A DNA stretch of 64,000 nt from Chitinophagaceae bacterium (lineage in GTDB: Bacteria > Bacteroidota > Bacteroidia > Chitinophagales > UBA10324): assembly GCA_947474435.1 (NCBI GenBank), contig CANJII010000001.1, forward strand, positions 93,749-157,748, written 5' to 3'. Under the pieces are notes generated by a model. The model did no database searches. It saw only the letters and a list, made by a program, of their open reading frames with translations, and was not told the origin of the DNA. Position numbers and translations under genes: made by a program. Below are positions 1 through 7,583 of this stretch, one piece after another. The stretch's first letter is position 1; each line of letters starts with the position of its first letter.

Positions 1-346
1 AACCGGATAGCAATACTTTATTTAAATAAGGGAATTTCTGTACTGAATAATTTTCGTCAGGAAATAATTTTAATAATACCGGACTCTCGTAGTAAAGAAT
101 ATTTGCTGCAACCGATGTTCTTGTTTTAAACGGAACTGAGCGATGCCGATTTTCGAGCCATTGAGTATGATCGCCATCTAAAAAGTGAATGTAAATGAAG
201 TGTGTGAATGTGTAATTCGGGTTTCGGTTAACATGATATCGGAAGTGCCGAAAATATCCATCCCATTTGCTCATTTCCTTCTCGAGCATTCCGCCCGAAA
301 AGAAAAGTGCAATTGCAAACCAGATGAATATTTTTTTAAGAAACAT
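1..346 (-). CDS. Exported or membrane-anchored protein of unknown function, partial (N-terminus only)
   Basis: An open frame runs on the minus strand from an ATG at 346 to the left edge, about 115 codons, and its end lies outside the window. It begins MFLKKIFIWFAIALFFSGG, a basic start followed by a hydrophobic stretch, so it is probably a signal peptide or a single membrane anchor. The rest is rich in aromatic and charged residues (for example KWDGYFRHFRYHV and THFIYIHFLDGDHTQWLE). I do not recognise the family. The ATG lies six bases downstream of a 62-nt element that is also found upstream of the next T9SS gene, which supports this start and suggests shared regulation. The reading was made by hand because the frame runs off the window. 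Confidence 0.6.
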   Translation of the reverse strand, partial: MFLKKIFIWFAIALFFSGGMLEKEMSKWDGYFRHFRYHVNRNPNYTFTHFIYIHFLDGDHTQWLENRHRSVPFKTRTSVAANILYYESPVLLKLFPDENYSVQKFPYLNKVLLSG

Positions 347-351
347 ATAAT

Positions 352-413
352 GATGATACCTGCACCCCTTGAATGGTTGCGTTAGTTAAGGTGTTGGGTG
401 CTGAATGGGAATA
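352..413 (-). promoter_or_regulatory. 62-nt conserved leader-like element, copy A
   Basis: On the minus strand it starts TATTCCCATTCAGCA, has TAACGCAACC in the middle and ends GGTATCATC, six bases before the ATG at 346. It aligns without any gap to 4820-4881 (44 of 62 identical by eye). The differences cluster in the stretches between the three conserved blocks. Lying just upstream of a start codon and on the same strand as the gene, it may be a 5' UTR structure or a regulator site. I know of no named element that it matches. Confidence 0.55.
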
Positions 414-423
414 TTGTGGAGTT

Positions 424-441
424 GAATGGTTGAAACCATTC
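424..441. promoter_or_regulatory. Palindrome with 8-bp arms, operator-like
   Basis: GAATGGTT and AACCATTC are perfect inverted arms separated by two bases. The site lies between the stop of the T9SS gene at 560 and the start of the partial gene at 346. No T-run follows on either strand, so it does not look like an intrinsic terminator. It could be the binding site of a dimeric regulator acting on the partial gene. Confidence 0.35.
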
Positions 442-559
442 TCTTTACCGTTCTGCACTGTACTGAAATTTCTTTTAAAATTATTTTTCGAAGATTGTAA
501 GGTTATCATTATTGGAAATTGAAAAATATTTTTTTGCCTATCAAAATTTCATTTTGCAA

Positions 560-3500
560 TTATTGTACTTCAAATCGTTTCACAATTATTTTATCGGCTT
601 GTTGAATTCTTAAGAAATAAATTCCTTTTGCAAACCGGCTAACATCAAAACTCATTTCATTCATTCCGAATTCAGCGTTGATTTTTTTCTCATCCATTTT
701 TTGTGAGAGAAGATCCAGAATTTGAATTTCACTTTCAGCATTTATTAAAGAAGAAAACCGAAGTGTGATATAATCGGAAGTCGGGTTTGGAAAAATTTCC
801 AACGATTCACTTGCCATTTCTTCCTCACGACAAGTGATTGAAACTGCGAGTGATTTTGTTGCACTGTTTGCACACGCATTGGTTGCATACACTGAAACAT
901 TGCCGGCTGTGCTACCGAAATTTATTGATACACTTATTGTTCCCTGCCCGCTAATAATGCTTGCGCCAACCGGAGCTGACCATGTATATGAAGTTGCTCC
1001 GCTCACTGCGGCAATGGAATAAATGACTGCTGCCTGATTTGCACACACAGTTGCAGTGCCTGTAATTGCAGCCGGTGTTGCAGGGCGTGCATACGCATTT
1101 AATGATTTATCAATGCTGCTTCCACAACCATTTGTAGCGTGAACTTTTATGGTTCCGGAAACAAATGCTGCTGCGAAATTTATTATCACTGCATTGGTTC
1201 CCTGTCCGCTTACGATGGATGTGTTTGCAGGAACCGACCATGTATAAGATGTTGCGCCTGCCATTGCCGTGCAACTGTAATTTTTATTTCCTGCGTTGCA
1301 TAAATTATTTGTTAAGCCTGTAATAGTTGTTGGTACTGCGGGAACAGAACCGATGGCTGCGGTGCGCACTGCACTGGTGCCGCAACCGTTGCTTGCTGTA
1401 ACAGTGAGGTTTCCATTGGTGAATGTTGCTCCGAAATTTATGGTGACAGATGTGGTTCCCTGTCCGCTGATGATGGTAGAATTAAGAGGAGCCACCCATG
1501 TGTAAGTAGTTGCATTGGCAACGGGAGCAATGGAATAAATAACTGCTGAGGTGCCCGCGCATACTCCTGTAGTTGGTCCGGTAATAACACCGGGAGTAGC
1601 AGGTTTGCTTTTGAGTGCTTTTGTTTTATTGGCGCTTGAACCAAAACAGTTGACAGATTTTACACTGAGGTTTCCGCTCACCCATGCGGCTCCGAAAGAA
1701 AGTGTGATGGCATTGGTTCCCTGTCCACTGAGGATGGTGGTGTTTGCAGGTGCTGTCCATAAATAAGAAGTGGCAGTGGCAACCGCAGCGATGGAATAAT
1801 TAGCTGTAGTGTTCGCACATGAAACAGCGGGGCCGGTAATGGTTCCGGGAACGGTAGGAACAGCAACTGTAACAGTGTAATCAAAAGAGGCAACAGGACT
1901 TGCGCCGCACACTCCGTTTGCAACCACGGTGATGGAAGCAGAATTAGCAATTGCAGAAAATGAAAGTGTAACACTGGTGGTTCCCTGCCCCGCAGTAATG
2001 GATGCGCCTGAAGTAACAGTCCATGTATAAGAAGTTGCACCTGCAACGGGATTGATGGAATAAACCACTCCGGTTTGATTGCGACAAACTACTGCGGTAG
2101 TAGTTGTAAAAACAGGAAGAGAAAGCGGCGAACAAAATTTAAGCGTAGTTAAATTCAAACCTGTGTTGGTGGCTCCGGTTGAATAACCTGTTACACAAAT
2201 ATTTCCGGCAACATCAACCGCGCCTGTGCGACCAACATCTTCGCCATTGCCGGTGCCGTTGTATTTATAATTCCAGCTTACAGTTCCGGCATCGTTGTAC
2301 ATGAGTGTAATGAAATCGCTGCCCGATGTAGTACTGAAAGTTTCGCCGACTACATAAATATTTCCTGGATTATCAACCATCACATCGTTTCCTCTATCGA
2401 ATGATAAACCGGTTCCATTGAATCGATTCAACCACAATTGCGCGCCGGTGGTTAAGTTTAATTTGATGGTGACAATGTCACCTGTATCGGTTATTGAATT
2501 TAGTGCACTTCGCCCGGTAAGATAAACTCCATTGGCGTTTGCGGTGATTCCGTAAGCGCGGTCAACAAAATTTCCGGTGCCGTTGTAATTGTAAGTCCAC
2601 TGTAACACTCCGCTGTTGTTGTATTTTTTTGCGAAGTAGTCATCATCGTTCGCAACAGTTCCGGTGTTGCCTGCAACGAATGAATTTCCGCTTGCATCAA
2701 TAAATAAATCGCGTGGCTGATCATTGAGATTTGCTGCGCCCGCGAAAGCTGACAACCAGAGTTGTGTGAGTGCTCCGTTGTATTTTATTACCACTGCATC
2801 TTCGTTAGTGCCGTTAAACATTCTTCCGGTGACCCAGATGTTGCTTGCGTTCAATGCAAAAACTTTCACGCCACGATCAGCGCCATTGCCGGTTCCGTTG
2901 TAACGGATAACAGCTTGCTCCACTCCTAAAACAGAAAGTTTAATGGTGGTGATATCGTAATTGCTAACGAGGTTCGAAATATTCTGATCACTGTATCCGG
3001 TAATAAATGAAGTTCCATTTGGCAATACAGAAATAGAAACCGCTACATCAGCTTCGTTCACAAAGTTGTATCGGTAAGTCCAAGTGATATTTCCGAGCGT
3101 ATCGAACTTCACAACTACATAATCATCACTTGTTCCGCTGCCGATGCTGCTGCCGCAAACATAAATTCCACCCGCAGTGTCTATACCAATTGCTCTTCCT
3201 TCATCATCATCAAAAGAGAAATCATAAGTCTTGTTCCAGACTGTTACACCTGCCGAATTTATTTTTGAGCAGAACAAATTTCTCTTCTGCTCAGCAGTAA
3301 TTACATACCCCGTGATGAAAATATTTTTATGATTGTCGGTCATCATTGCATTTACCTTATCGGTAAAATCTCCCTTGCCATTGAATTTTTTACTCCAGAG
3401 AAATGCGCCTGTTGCAGTTGCGTAACTGATAACGGCAGCATCTCTTTGTGTTACCAAATTTTCTGTTCCGCCAACAATCACCGGATTTCCTGCTGCATCT

Positions 3501-4783
3501 AAAAACATTCCTTCTGCAATATCATCACTGACTGTTGAAGTTCCGTTCAGATACACCGCCCACAATTGTGCGCCTGCAGAATTATATTTTACAGTTAAAA
3601 AATTATTGGTAGTAATAGATGCAAGTGCATCCATGTCACTTTTCCCTGTAACAAAAACATTTCCGTTATCATCCACTAAAATTTTATTCGGGTCTTCTGC
3701 ATTCAAAACCGGATTGCCGTAAAGCGATGCCCATAGTTGAGTTCCAACAGAATTATATTTTATGGTTACATAATCGTAATCGGTATTACCACCTGAATTC
3801 TGTATATCTGTTTGCCCTGCCACATACACATTTCCGGTTGCATCAACAGCAATGGTGTTTCCGAAATCGTTATCTACATTGTCGTACATCTTAGTCCACT
3901 GCGCCACTCCTGCTGAGTTATACTTGATGGTCATGAGGTCGTAATCATTTGCATTTTCCGAGCGACCTGTTACATAAATATTTCCGGAAGCATCGCGTGT
4001 GATGTCTTCTCCGCGGTCGTTTCCGAACCCGCGATCATAAATGGTTTGCCATGTAACTGTTCCAGTTGAAGAATAACTGATGGTGATTACATCATCAAAC
4101 AAAAGTGAAAATGTTCTACCTGTAATCACACAACCACCAAGATTATCTCCGGTGATTGCGGTGCCGCGATCGGTAGCGTTCCCTGTTCCGTTGTAGCGTG
4201 CCGCCCATAGTTGCACACCTGAAGTATTGTATTTTATGGTGATGATGTCATCATTAACTATTGCAGAAGAATCTCTATCACTTTGTCCGGTTACGAAAAC
4301 ATCTCCGGCAGTATTTATAAATAATCCGAGCGGAGAATCATCCTGATTGAATGGCAAATAATTGTAAGTAGCAGACCATAATAAAGTTCCGGCATTGGAA
4401 TATTTCTGTGTGAGAATATCATTCTGAAAAACAGAGCCGCCATCTGTTACACCACATACATAAATATTATTTGATGCATCGAGCGCTATGAACATTGCCT
4501 TATCGCTTCCGTTTCCATTGGTGTTGTTGTACTGACGAGTCCATACTGTATCACCAACAGAATTCATTTTCACCACCAAGTAATCTTTGTCTTGCGCGGT
4601 GTTGAATGAATATCCGGCAGCATAAATATTTCCGGCTACATCTTTTACTACAGCATTGTAACGGTCGGAGTTATCGCCAGTGCCAGATTGTGTGTTCGTC
4701 CATTGAGGAGTGACCTGCGCGGAAATTTTTAACGATGCATTTAATAACAGGAATACTGAGAGAATAGTAATTCTAAACTTCAT
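560..4783 (-). CDS. T9SS type A exported protein with SBBP beta-propeller repeats and PKD-like domains
   Basis: This is a 1407-aa secreted protein. It has a cleavable signal peptide (MKFRITILSVFLLLNASLKISAQ). From about residue 27 to 925 follow roughly 50-residue repeats with the pattern D..GNIYV.G.....D...IKYN..G...W...YNGTG, typical of SBBP (seven-bladed beta-propeller related) repeats. About five Ig/PKD-like units of some 80 residues follow (each with the pattern ATSYTW..P....I.SGQGT..V), to about residue 1310. The end is a T9SS type A sorting domain (EIFPNPTSDYITL ... GIYFLRI ... KIIVKRFEVQ). Such proteins are exported by the T9SS and attached to the surface or released. The role is unknown; adhesion or a structural function is a guess. 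Its upstream region carries a promoter-like box and the 62-nt element. Confidence 0.9.
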   Translation of the reverse strand: MKFRITILSVFLLLNASLKISAQVTPQWTNTQSGTGDNSDRYNAVVKDVAGNIYAAGYSFNTAQDKDYLVVKMNSVGDTVWTRQYNNTNGNGSDKAMFIALDASNNIYVCGVTDGGSVFQNDILTQKYSNAGTLLWSATYNYLPFNQDDSPLGLFINTAGDVFVTGQSDRDSSAIVNDDIITIKYNTSGVQLWAARYNGTGNATDRGTAITGDNLGGCVITGRTFSLLFDDVITISYSSTGTVTWQTIYDRGFGNDRGEDITRDASGNIYVTGRSENANDYDLMTIKYNSAGVAQWTKMYDNVDNDFGNTIAVDATGNVYVAGQTDIQNSGGNTDYDYVTIKYNSVGTQLWASLYGNPVLNAEDPNKILVDDNGNVFVTGKSDMDALASITTNNFLTVKYNSAGAQLWAVYLNGTSTVSDDIAEGMFLDAAGNPVIVGGTENLVTQRDAAVISYATATGAFLWSKKFNGKGDFTDKVNAMMTDNHKNIFITGYVITAEQKRNLFCSKINSAGVTVWNKTYDFSFDDDEGRAIGIDTAGGIYVCGSSIGSGTSDDYVVVKFDTLGNITWTYRYNFVNEADVAVSISVLPNGTSFITGYSDQNISNLVSNYDITTIKLSVLGVEQAVIRYNGTGNGADRGVKVFALNASNIWVTGRMFNGTNEDAVVIKYNGALTQLWLSAFAGAANLNDQPRDLFIDASGNSFVAGNTGTVANDDDYFAKKYNNSGVLQWTYNYNGTGNFVDRAYGITANANGVYLTGRSALNSITDTGDIVTIKLNLTTGAQLWLNRFNGTGLSFDRGNDVMVDNPGNIYVVGETFSTTSGSDFITLMYNDAGTVSWNYKYNGTGNGEDVGRTGAVDVAGNICVTGYSTGATNTGLNLTTLKFCSPLSLPVFTTTTAVVCRNQTGVVYSINPVAGATSYTWTVTSGASITAGQGTTSVTLSFSAIANSASITVVANGVCGASPVASFDYTVTVAVPTVPGTITGPAVSCANTTANYSIAAVATATSYLWTAPANTTILSGQGTNAITLSFGAAWVSGNLSVKSVNCFGSSANKTKALKSKPATPGVITGPTTGVCAGTSAVIYSIAPVANATTYTWVAPLNSTIISGQGTTSVTINFGATFTNGNLTVTASNGCGTSAVRTAAIGSVPAVPTTITGLTNNLCNAGNKNYSCTAMAGATSYTWSVPANTSIVSGQGTNAVIINFAAAFVSGTIKVHATNGCGSSIDKSLNAYARPATPAAITGTATVCANQAAVIYSIAAVSGATSYTWSAPVGASIISGQGTISVSINFGSTAGNVSVYATNACANSATKSLAVSITCREEEMASESLEIFPNPTSDYITLRFSSLINAESEIQILDLLSQKMDEKKINAEFGMNEMSFDVSRFAKGIYFLRIQQADKIIVKRFEVQ

Positions 4784-4819
4784 TGGTTTGGGTTTATGGT
4801 TTTGTGTTATGGTTGATAG

Positions 4820-4881
4820 GATGATACCCTTACCCTGATTAGGGTTGCGTTATAAAAGCAGTAAGTTGCTGAACGGGAATA
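4820..4881 (-). promoter_or_regulatory. 62-nt conserved leader-like element, copy B
   Basis: This is the second copy of the element at 352-413, in the same orientation, ending 36 bases before the ATG at 4783. On the minus strand it reads TATTCCCGTTCAGCA, then TAACGCAACC, then GGTATCATC. Between the last two blocks ACCCT and AGGGT can pair around AATC to form a small hairpin. A promoter-like box at 4926-4933 would place the whole element inside the 5' UTR. Confidence 0.55.
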
Positions 4882-4925
4882 ATAAATATCTGAGCAAAAC
4901 AATTTCAGGTAAAATCATTTAAAAT

Positions 4926-4933
4926 CAAATTTA
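4926..4933 (-). promoter_or_regulatory. Bacteroidota-type -7 box (TAAATTTG)
   Basis: The minus strand reads TAAATTTG, an exact fit to the TAnnTTTG -7 consensus known for the primary sigma factor of Bacteroidota. It would start transcription near 4919, giving a leader of about 135 nt that includes the 62-nt element. No clear TTTG -33 box is visible. The match is to a short motif only. Confidence 0.4.
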
Positions 4934-5029
4934 AAATTCATCGATAAAAATCGAATTGATATCCGTTTGTAGCATTAAGAATATTTTTATCGAATTGGAA
5001 TTACTTACAATTAAAATTTAATGAAAGCA

Positions 5030-6559
5030 TTAAAAACTATAAAACAAGCCGGTTTTTACTCCCAAAGAAAAAGGATAACAGTTAACCGAAATATTTTGTG
5101 TTAGCGAATTTACTGAGCCACGATACGATGGTTCAATAAAAAATCCAAGATGATTGAATGCACGATAACGAACACCCGCTCCCAATAGAAAACCATAATT
5201 CATTTTCTTAACACCATCTATTTCATTGAAAAAAGTTTTATCAGCATTGTTCAATTGCAGTCTTGCTTTTGCCTGCATTAAAAAATTTGCAGCAATACCG
5301 GAGTACCCATAAAAGCTGAACCGGTTTTTTGTTAGCTGATAATTTACCGTGAATGGAATGCTGATGAATTTTACTGAAAGCAAACAGGTGGTATTTAATT
5401 TCAGGCTGTCACCTTTTTGCAATGGTGTTACATTATCATTCGGAATTTGGATGTTGCCGCATGAAGTGGTGTATAAATAATTAATTTGATTCTGGTCATC
5501 ATAATCTGCGTAAATGGTTGTTAAATCAGAAGAATAAGAGAGTGTGGAATAGGTAAGACCTGTTGTGAAACCAAAATGCTTTGTTAAACCATATTGCAAT
5601 TTTATTCCGGTGCTAAACGCATATTTAACTTTCTCGTGATCGTAATATTCTATAACAGGTTCTGAACCACCGGAGCTATTTGGAGTCAACCGGTTTTTTG
5701 TAAAATCAGGGGAATAAAAAACAGCAATAGAAAGATTGTTTTTGTTTTTTTTGTTGAGTGGAATATTATTTAATGCGGTGTCGCTGTTGGTAATTGCAAT
5801 ATTTTTATTTTCATCAGTGATGATAGTTTCTTTTGTTAAAGTGTCTTCATCGATTTTATCCGAAATACTGTTTTCAGTTACAACCGTTACACTTTGCGAA
5901 TTGTTTGTGGTATTGTTTTCAATAGAAACAAGAATATCTGAACCAACCACTTTTTCGACATCAGAAATATTTTCAGTTGAGGGATTAATTTTTTCTTCTG
6001 TTATAATTAATTGTTTATCCGAAACAGCATTCAGCTTTTTGTTCTCAGGATTTACCGATTCATTTTTAGTTTTTTTTTCGCCTTGCTGATGTACAACTTT
6101 GTTTTCGCTTTCAGATTTTACAACTGACGAATTTGAATTGCGATCAGATATTTTTGTTAATGTACTTTTCGTCTTGTCTGTTGTTGCTGAGCTAACAGAT
6201 GTAGAATTCTGATTTGCCGGGTTTGTCAAATCATTATTGCTTTCTTCTGTTTTCTTTTTGTCTTCTATTGATGCATTGTTGTCAGCATTTTTAACAACCG
6301 GCATTTCCTTACTTAAATTATTACTGGTTGATTCGGGATTCTTATTTGGTAAAACAATAAAGTAAGTAACAACTGAAATGAGCAATAAACTAATTCCTAT
6401 GACAATTGCTTTACGCGCAGTAAAACCACCTTTGTTTTCAAGCGCCATTTTTTTATCGAGCGCAGAATTCAGCAAATCCCACGCATTATCAGGCGGATCC
6501 ATTTTTAGCTTATGGACTTCAGCAGGCGTTAAAAAATGTTTATCGTTACTTGCTTCCAC
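5030..6559 (-). CDS. Transenvelope anti-sigma-like protein with outer-membrane beta-barrel
   Basis: The 509-aa protein has three parts. Residues 1-49 are hydrophilic and predicted cytosolic. One membrane helix (AIVIGISLLLISVVTYFIVLP) lies at about 50-70. A long N/S/T/K-rich low-complexity linker runs to about 270. The C-terminal part (about 275-509) has alternating aromatic beta-strands (for example FSTGIKLQYGLTKHFGFTTG) and ends in aromatic F, as outer-membrane barrels do. The gene overlaps the upstream ECF sigma gene by 14 nt, with a GTG start, which makes it the likely cognate anti-sigma factor. The layout matches the dual membrane-spanning anti-sigma factors described in Bacteroides: the cytosolic end would hold the sigma factor while the barrel senses the outer membrane. 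A porin-family protein with a merely coincidental anchor is the alternative. Confidence 0.7.
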   Translation of the reverse strand: MEASNDKHFLTPAEVHKLKMDPPDNAWDLLNSALDKKMALENKGGFTARKAIVIGISLLLISVVTYFIVLPNKNPESTSNNLSKEMPVVKNADNNASIEDKKKTEESNNDLTNPANQNSTSVSSATTDKTKSTLTKISDRNSNSSVVKSESENKVVHQQGEKKTKNESVNPENKKLNAVSDKQLIITEEKINPSTENISDVEKVVGSDILVSIENNTTNNSQSVTVVTENSISDKIDEDTLTKETIITDENKNIAITNSDTALNNIPLNKKNKNNLSIAVFYSPDFTKNRLTPNSSGGSEPVIEYYDHEKVKYAFSTGIKLQYGLTKHFGFTTGLTYSTLSYSSDLTTIYADYDDQNQINYLYTTSCGNIQIPNDNVTPLQKGDSLKLNTTCLLSVKFISIPFTVNYQLTKNRFSFYGYSGIAANFLMQAKARLQLNNADKTFFNEIDGVKKMNYGFLLGAGVRYRAFNHLGFFIEPSYRGSVNSLTQNISVNCYPFSLGVKTGLFYSF

Positions 6560-7151
6560 TGTAGTTTAACTTTTGCGCTGATTTAATTTCTTCATCCTTA
6601 ATGGCGTTCTGCAAAATTACTTTTGCCCGCGACAAGTTTGATTTTGATGTTCCTTCCGAGATACCCAATTGAGTAGCAATTTCATGATGCTTTAATCCTT
6701 CTAACTCATACAAATTAAAAACTAATTTATATGCAGGTGGCAAATTATCAATCAACTTCATAATCTTATTCGCTTCTGTTTGGCCAACAAAATCATCAGA
6801 GTAATATTGATTTGATTTATTCTCCACCTCTGCCACATCTTCAATGTTCACGATTTCCAACGATTTCTTCTTGAATTTTTTCAGTGCCGTGTTTACCATT
6901 ATTCTCCGCATCCAACCTTCAAGTGGTCCTTCGTTTCTGAAATTTTTTATGTTTTCAAAAATCTTCATGAATCCTTCGTGAAAAGTATCTTCTGCTTCTT
7001 CACGACTGTTTGAGTAGCGATAGCATACGGCAAACAGTTGAGAAGAAAATTGTTTGTAAAGTTCATTCTGAGAAGTACGATTCCGTTCGACACACCCTTT
7101 AATAAGTGCCTCGAAATTTTCACTAACAGAACCGATTTGCTTTTCATCCAT
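6546..7151 (-). CDS. ECF-type RNA polymerase sigma factor
   Basis: An alternative sigma factor of the sigma-70 extracytoplasmic-function group. Region 2 is visible in YRYSNSREEAEDTFHEGFMK and WMRRIMVNTALKKFKKK. Region 4 is the helix-turn-helix LEGLKHHEIATQLGISEGT followed by SNLSRAKVILQ. I chose the ATG at 7151 (201 aa, MDEKQIGSV...); a TTG at 7166 would add five residues. The stop lies inside the next gene, the transenvelope anti-sigma-like protein, so the two are translationally coupled. Sigma and anti-sigma pairs usually regulate their own operon. A TACCTTTG box lies just upstream. Confidence 0.92.
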   Translation of the reverse strand: MDEKQIGSVSENFEALIKGCVERNRTSQNELYKQFSSQLFAVCYRYSNSREEAEDTFHEGFMKIFENIKNFRNEGPLEGWMRRIMVNTALKKFKKKSLEIVNIEDVAEVENKSNQYYSDDFVGQTEANKIMKLIDNLPPAYKLVFNLYELEGLKHHEIATQLGISEGTSKSNLSRAKVILQNAIKDEEIKSAQKLNYSGSK

Positions 7152-7204
7152 AGAGATAGATTCCAAACTTGGAAAATGGTTGCTTTGATTTTTTTATTCG
7201 GCGC

Positions 7205-7212
7205 CAAAGGTA
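7205..7212 (-). promoter_or_regulatory. Promoter-like -7 box (TACCTTTG) upstream of the ECF sigma gene
   Basis: The minus strand reads TACCTTTG, fitting TAnnTTTG. It lies about 55 bases upstream of the ATG at 7151, implying a leader of some 45-50 nt. The call rests on this short motif and its position only. Confidence 0.35.
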
Positions 7213-7329
7213 TTCGGTAGTCAATATTTAAAAAATAAATTCGGTCATAGTTAACTATTCTGAAATATTATAAGTTTAACAATATGAATTTTTAGCTTGC
7301 GTAAAAAACTTCAAATATTTTCAATGAGA

Positions 7330-7337
7330 TAATTTTG
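7330..7337 (+). promoter_or_regulatory. Promoter-like -7 box (TAATTTTG) upstream of dnaB
   Basis: TAATTTTG fits the Bacteroidota TAnnTTTG -7 box on the plus strand. Transcription would start near 7343, only about ten bases before the terminator-like hairpin at 7354. The -33 region has no clear TTTG. Confidence 0.35.
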
Positions 7338-7353
7338 ACATGATTGACTGATA

Positions 7354-7382
7354 AAATCCTGTTTCATGCAGGATTTTTTTTT
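7354..7382 (+). terminator. Intrinsic-terminator-like hairpin in the dnaB leader
   Basis: AAATCCTG (7354-7361) pairs with CAGGATTT (7369-7376) around a seven-base loop, and nine T run from 7374 to 7382. No gene on the plus strand ends upstream, because the neighbour is transcribed away. The hairpin therefore acts on a leader or on a very short transcript. It could be an attenuator of dnaB or the end of a tiny RNA. Confidence 0.5.
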
Positions 7383-7393
7383 GAAAATAATTT

Positions 7394-7424
7394 AATCAGA
7401 ATATTTAAAATGGATATTCTGATT
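7394..7424. repeat. 11-bp perfect inverted repeat upstream of dnaB
   Basis: AATCAGAATAT (7394-7404) and ATATTCTGATT (7414-7424) are exact inverted copies with a nine-base spacer. They lie 12 bases after the terminator-like hairpin. They could form a second RNA hairpin or bind a dimeric repressor. No T-run follows. Confidence 0.5.
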
Positions 7425-7583
7425 TCTCCTTCTCATAAATTCACTTTTCATTTTCGCACCACTTCAACAAATATTTTTTTATCAACATCCAATCCACGAC
7501 AAACTGATTTTTCTCCACAGGATTTTTTTGTAATTATGGAAACGGCGAAGAATGTTTTCTATTCTTGTCGCCCCGCAAAAATA

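Larger units (their letters stand above)
7152..7583. other. Divergent spacer between the ECF sigma gene and dnaB
   Basis: This 432-nt stretch has no convincing gene. It holds the sigma promoter candidate on the minus strand. On the plus strand come a TAATTTTG box, a terminator-like hairpin with nine T, and an 11-bp inverted repeat. The open frame that continues dnaB upstream to 7344 crosses these structures and does not resemble DnaB, so it is treated as noncoding. Confidence 0.6.

Noticed and set aside
185..385. 66-aa plus-strand frame at the left edge
   Set aside because: It is antisense to a better minus-strand frame with a signal-peptide-like start and has no domain-like sequence.
1678..2046. 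122-aa minus-strand frame inside the T9SS protein at 560-4783
   Set aside because: It is an alternative frame of PKD-like repeats. Its Leu/Pro/His-rich composition is typical of a shadow frame.
6546..7166. TTG start of the ECF sigma gene at 7166
   Set aside because: An ATG five codons downstream (7151) is a better start and keeps all conserved regions.
7479..7519. Two DnaA-box-like 9-mers (TTATCAACA and TTCTCCACA) before dnaB
   Set aside because: Each has one mismatch to TTATCCACA, and single boxes of this quality are expected by chance in AT-rich DNA. No cluster, AT-rich unwinding tract or gene context of an origin was seen.
7344..7583. N-terminal extension of the dnaB reading frame
   Set aside because: It has no DnaB similarity, starts far before the family's usual N-terminus and crosses a terminator-like hairpin and an inverted repeat. 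The ATG at 7584 gives a normal 512-aa protein.
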